Assembly: GCA_024643725.1 (NCBI GenBank)
Contig: JAHEMJ010000013.1
Span: 77,556-141,555, forward strand
Direction of reading: 5' to 3'
DNA: 64,000 bases
From: Crocinitomicaceae bacterium
GTDB lineage: Bacteria; Bacteroidota; Bacteroidia; Flavobacteriales_D; Crocinitomicaceae
Shown: piece after piece, positions 62,836 through 64,000 of the stretch
How positions within the stretch are numbered: position 1 is the stretch's first letter
Layout: the number at the start of each line of letters is the position of its first letter
The notes under the pieces: model-generated
What the model saw: the letters and a program-made list of their open reading frames with translations, nothing else
Databases searched by the model: none
What the model was told of the DNA's origin: nothing
Translations under genes and position numbers: made by a program

Positions 62836-64000
62836 ATGAGCGCTTATCCATTTCATGCTATTTCCGATACGGACATTCAATTTTTCACTGAATTACTAGG
62901 CTCCAACGCCTTGTTTAGTGAAGAACAACGCATGAATTACGGACATGATGAAACGGAAGATTTGTCTTTTCCGCCGAGCGCGGTTTTGCGTCCAGGAACA
63001 CCGGAAGAAATCTCCAAAATCATGGCATATTGTCACGAAGCAGGCATTCCAGTAACGCCTGCAGGAGCGCGAACGGGATTAAGCGGAGGCGCATTGCCTA
63101 TTCACGGTGGCGTATTATTATCGATGGAGCGCTTCAATCGTATATTAGAAATCGACGAAAAAAACCATCAAGTCATTACGGAACCAGGAGTCATCACACA
63201 AGTGTTACAAGATGCCGTGAAGGAAAAAGGATTGTTTTATCCACCTGACCCAGCGAGTAAAGGCTCGTGTTTTATCGGCGGTAATGTTTCGGAGAATTCC
63301 GGCGGACCAAAAGCAGTGAAATATGGAGTGACGAAAGATTACGTATTGAACTTAGAAGTTGTCTTGCCCACTGGAGAAATCATCTGGACAGGCGCAAACG
63401 TATTAAAAAATGCCACTGGATACAACTTAACCCAGTTACTAGTCGGCTCGGAAGGAACATTGGGCATCATTACCAAAATCGTCTTAAAGTTGATTCCTCA
63501 TCCGACGCATGACTTATTGATGCTTGTTCCATTTTTCGACGCACAAAAAGCCTGCGAAGCAGTGGCGGCGATTTTTCAAGCTGGAATAACGCCAAGTGGA
63601 TTGGAATTCATGGAGCGCGATGCCTTAACCTGGACGCAAGCATTTACGGGAGAAACATCCATTCCTGTGGCGGATAATCATCAAGCGCATTTGATCATCG
63701 AAGTGGATGGATTTGATCCTGACCAGTTGATGTTGGAATGTGAAAAAATTCTAGGTGTTCTTGAGGGATTTGAAACGGACGAAATCCTCTTCGCTGATTC
63801 AGAAGCACAGAAGAACACGCTTTGGAGTTTGCGTCGAAAAGCAGGTGAAGCGGTGAAGGCGCAATCCATTTATAAAGAAGAAGATACGGTTGTTCCGCGC
63901 TATGCCTTGCCGCAATTGCTCTTTCACGTCAAAGAAATCGGAAAGAAATACGGATTTCACTCCGTTTGCTATGGACATGCAGGTGACGGGAATTTACATG
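62836..64000 (+). CDS. FAD-linked oxidase (GlcD-like), partial at right edge
   Basis: An FAD-binding PCMH-type oxidoreductase, at least 388 residues; the 3' end is outside. PAGARTGLSGGALPIHGGVLLSMERFN and GGNVSENSGGPKAVKYGVTKDYVLNLEVVLPTGEI bind FAD, then VGSEGTLGIITKIVLKL. The family oxidises D-lactate, glycolate or related 2-hydroxy acids. The end of the window still lies within the substrate/cap domain (YGHAGDGNLH). Divergent from thiolase. Confidence 0.92.
   Translation, partial: MSAYPFHAISDTDIQFFTELLGSNALFSEEQRMNYGHDETEDLSFPPSAVLRPGTPEEISKIMAYCHEAGIPVTPAGARTGLSGGALPIHGGVLLSMERFNRILEIDEKNHQVITEPGVITQVLQDAVKEKGLFYPPDPASKGSCFIGGNVSENSGGPKAVKYGVTKDYVLNLEVVLPTGEIIWTGANVLKNATGYNLTQLLVGSEGTLGIITKIVLKLIPHPTHDLLMLVPFFDAQKACEAVAAIFQAGITPSGLEFMERDALTWTQAFTGETSIPVADNHQAHLIIEVDGFDPDQLMLECEKILGVLEGFETDEILFADSEAQKNTLWSLRRKAGEAVKAQSIYKEEDTVVPRYALPQLLFHVKEIGKKYGFHSVCYGHAGDGNLH

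Overview
The window is a low-GC bacterial chromosome segment from the Bacteroidota, most likely Flavobacteriales (Crocinitomicaceae/Cryomorphaceae-like). This is supported by TAnnTTTG promoter boxes, two proteins with type IX secretion C-terminal sorting domains, a GldI-like gliding lipoprotein next to an NrnA-type phosphoesterase, the bamD-rpoZ-coaBC-DUF4835-recN order, a TonB receptor/DUF4249 pair, an S46 peptidase and a PUR-domain protein. The genus is an inference.

Layout. 0-4.9 kb: small stress-type and hypothetical genes (a nuclease/phosphatase cut by the left edge, GNAT, YciI-like, DUF4287, DUF4260, Crp/Fnr). 5-8.6 kb: a minus-strand electrophile/quinone-type cassette (DoxX, old yellow enzyme, pirin, MarR) bracketed by two paralogous 80-aa membrane proteins, with a shared operator-like sequence before marR and pirin. 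8.6-14 kb: tRNA-Asn, ssb, slyD-like PPIase, a fused SAM decarboxylase-spermidine synthase, a MutS2-like ATPase and a rhodanese. 14-21 kb (plus strand): gamma carbonic anhydrase-like protein, pyrG, yidC, transaldolase-like aldolase, DUF4268, a T9SS cargo protein and an HD hydrolase. 21-24.7 kb: accessory stretch with a hairpin-rich repeat element, DUF1801, membrane and ORF6N genes. 24.7-38 kb (minus strand): GSCFA, recN, DUF4835 (PorD-type), coaBC, rpoZ, bamD, M23/LysM peptidase, two FKBP lipoproteins (one GldI-like), nrnA, a thioredoxin-like protein, miaA and an MltF-like transglycosylase; many neighbours overlap by 1-4 nt. 38-39.3 kb: PUR protein, tRNA-Val and a mosaic of repeats. 39.3-49.6 kb: DUF4249/TonB pair, pabB-tilS-rsmF-like-crp, then a methyltransferase and small envelope proteins. 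49.8-52.5 kb: HigBA and ParDE toxin-antitoxin pairs around two orphan secreted genes. 52.6-64 kb: S46 peptidase, aroB, proline dehydrogenase, a three-gene envelope operon (lipoprotein, DUF5723-like protein, T9SS cargo), thiolase, and an FAD-linked oxidase cut by the right edge.

The most interesting signal is non-coding. A roughly 560-590 bp element occurs twice (21051-21612 and 38650-39238). It has imperfect terminal inverted repeats, several strong hairpins and a 134-136 nt near-palindrome. The second copy sits inside the second unit of a tandem duplication of the tRNA-Val 3' end, and the first unit preserves the uninterrupted site, so a filled and an empty site lie side by side. tRNA-Asn also has a degenerate copy of its own 3' end just downstream. 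A second theme is promoter geometry: at least five genes have a TAnnTTTG box exactly 4 nt before the ATG, which predicts leaderless mRNAs.
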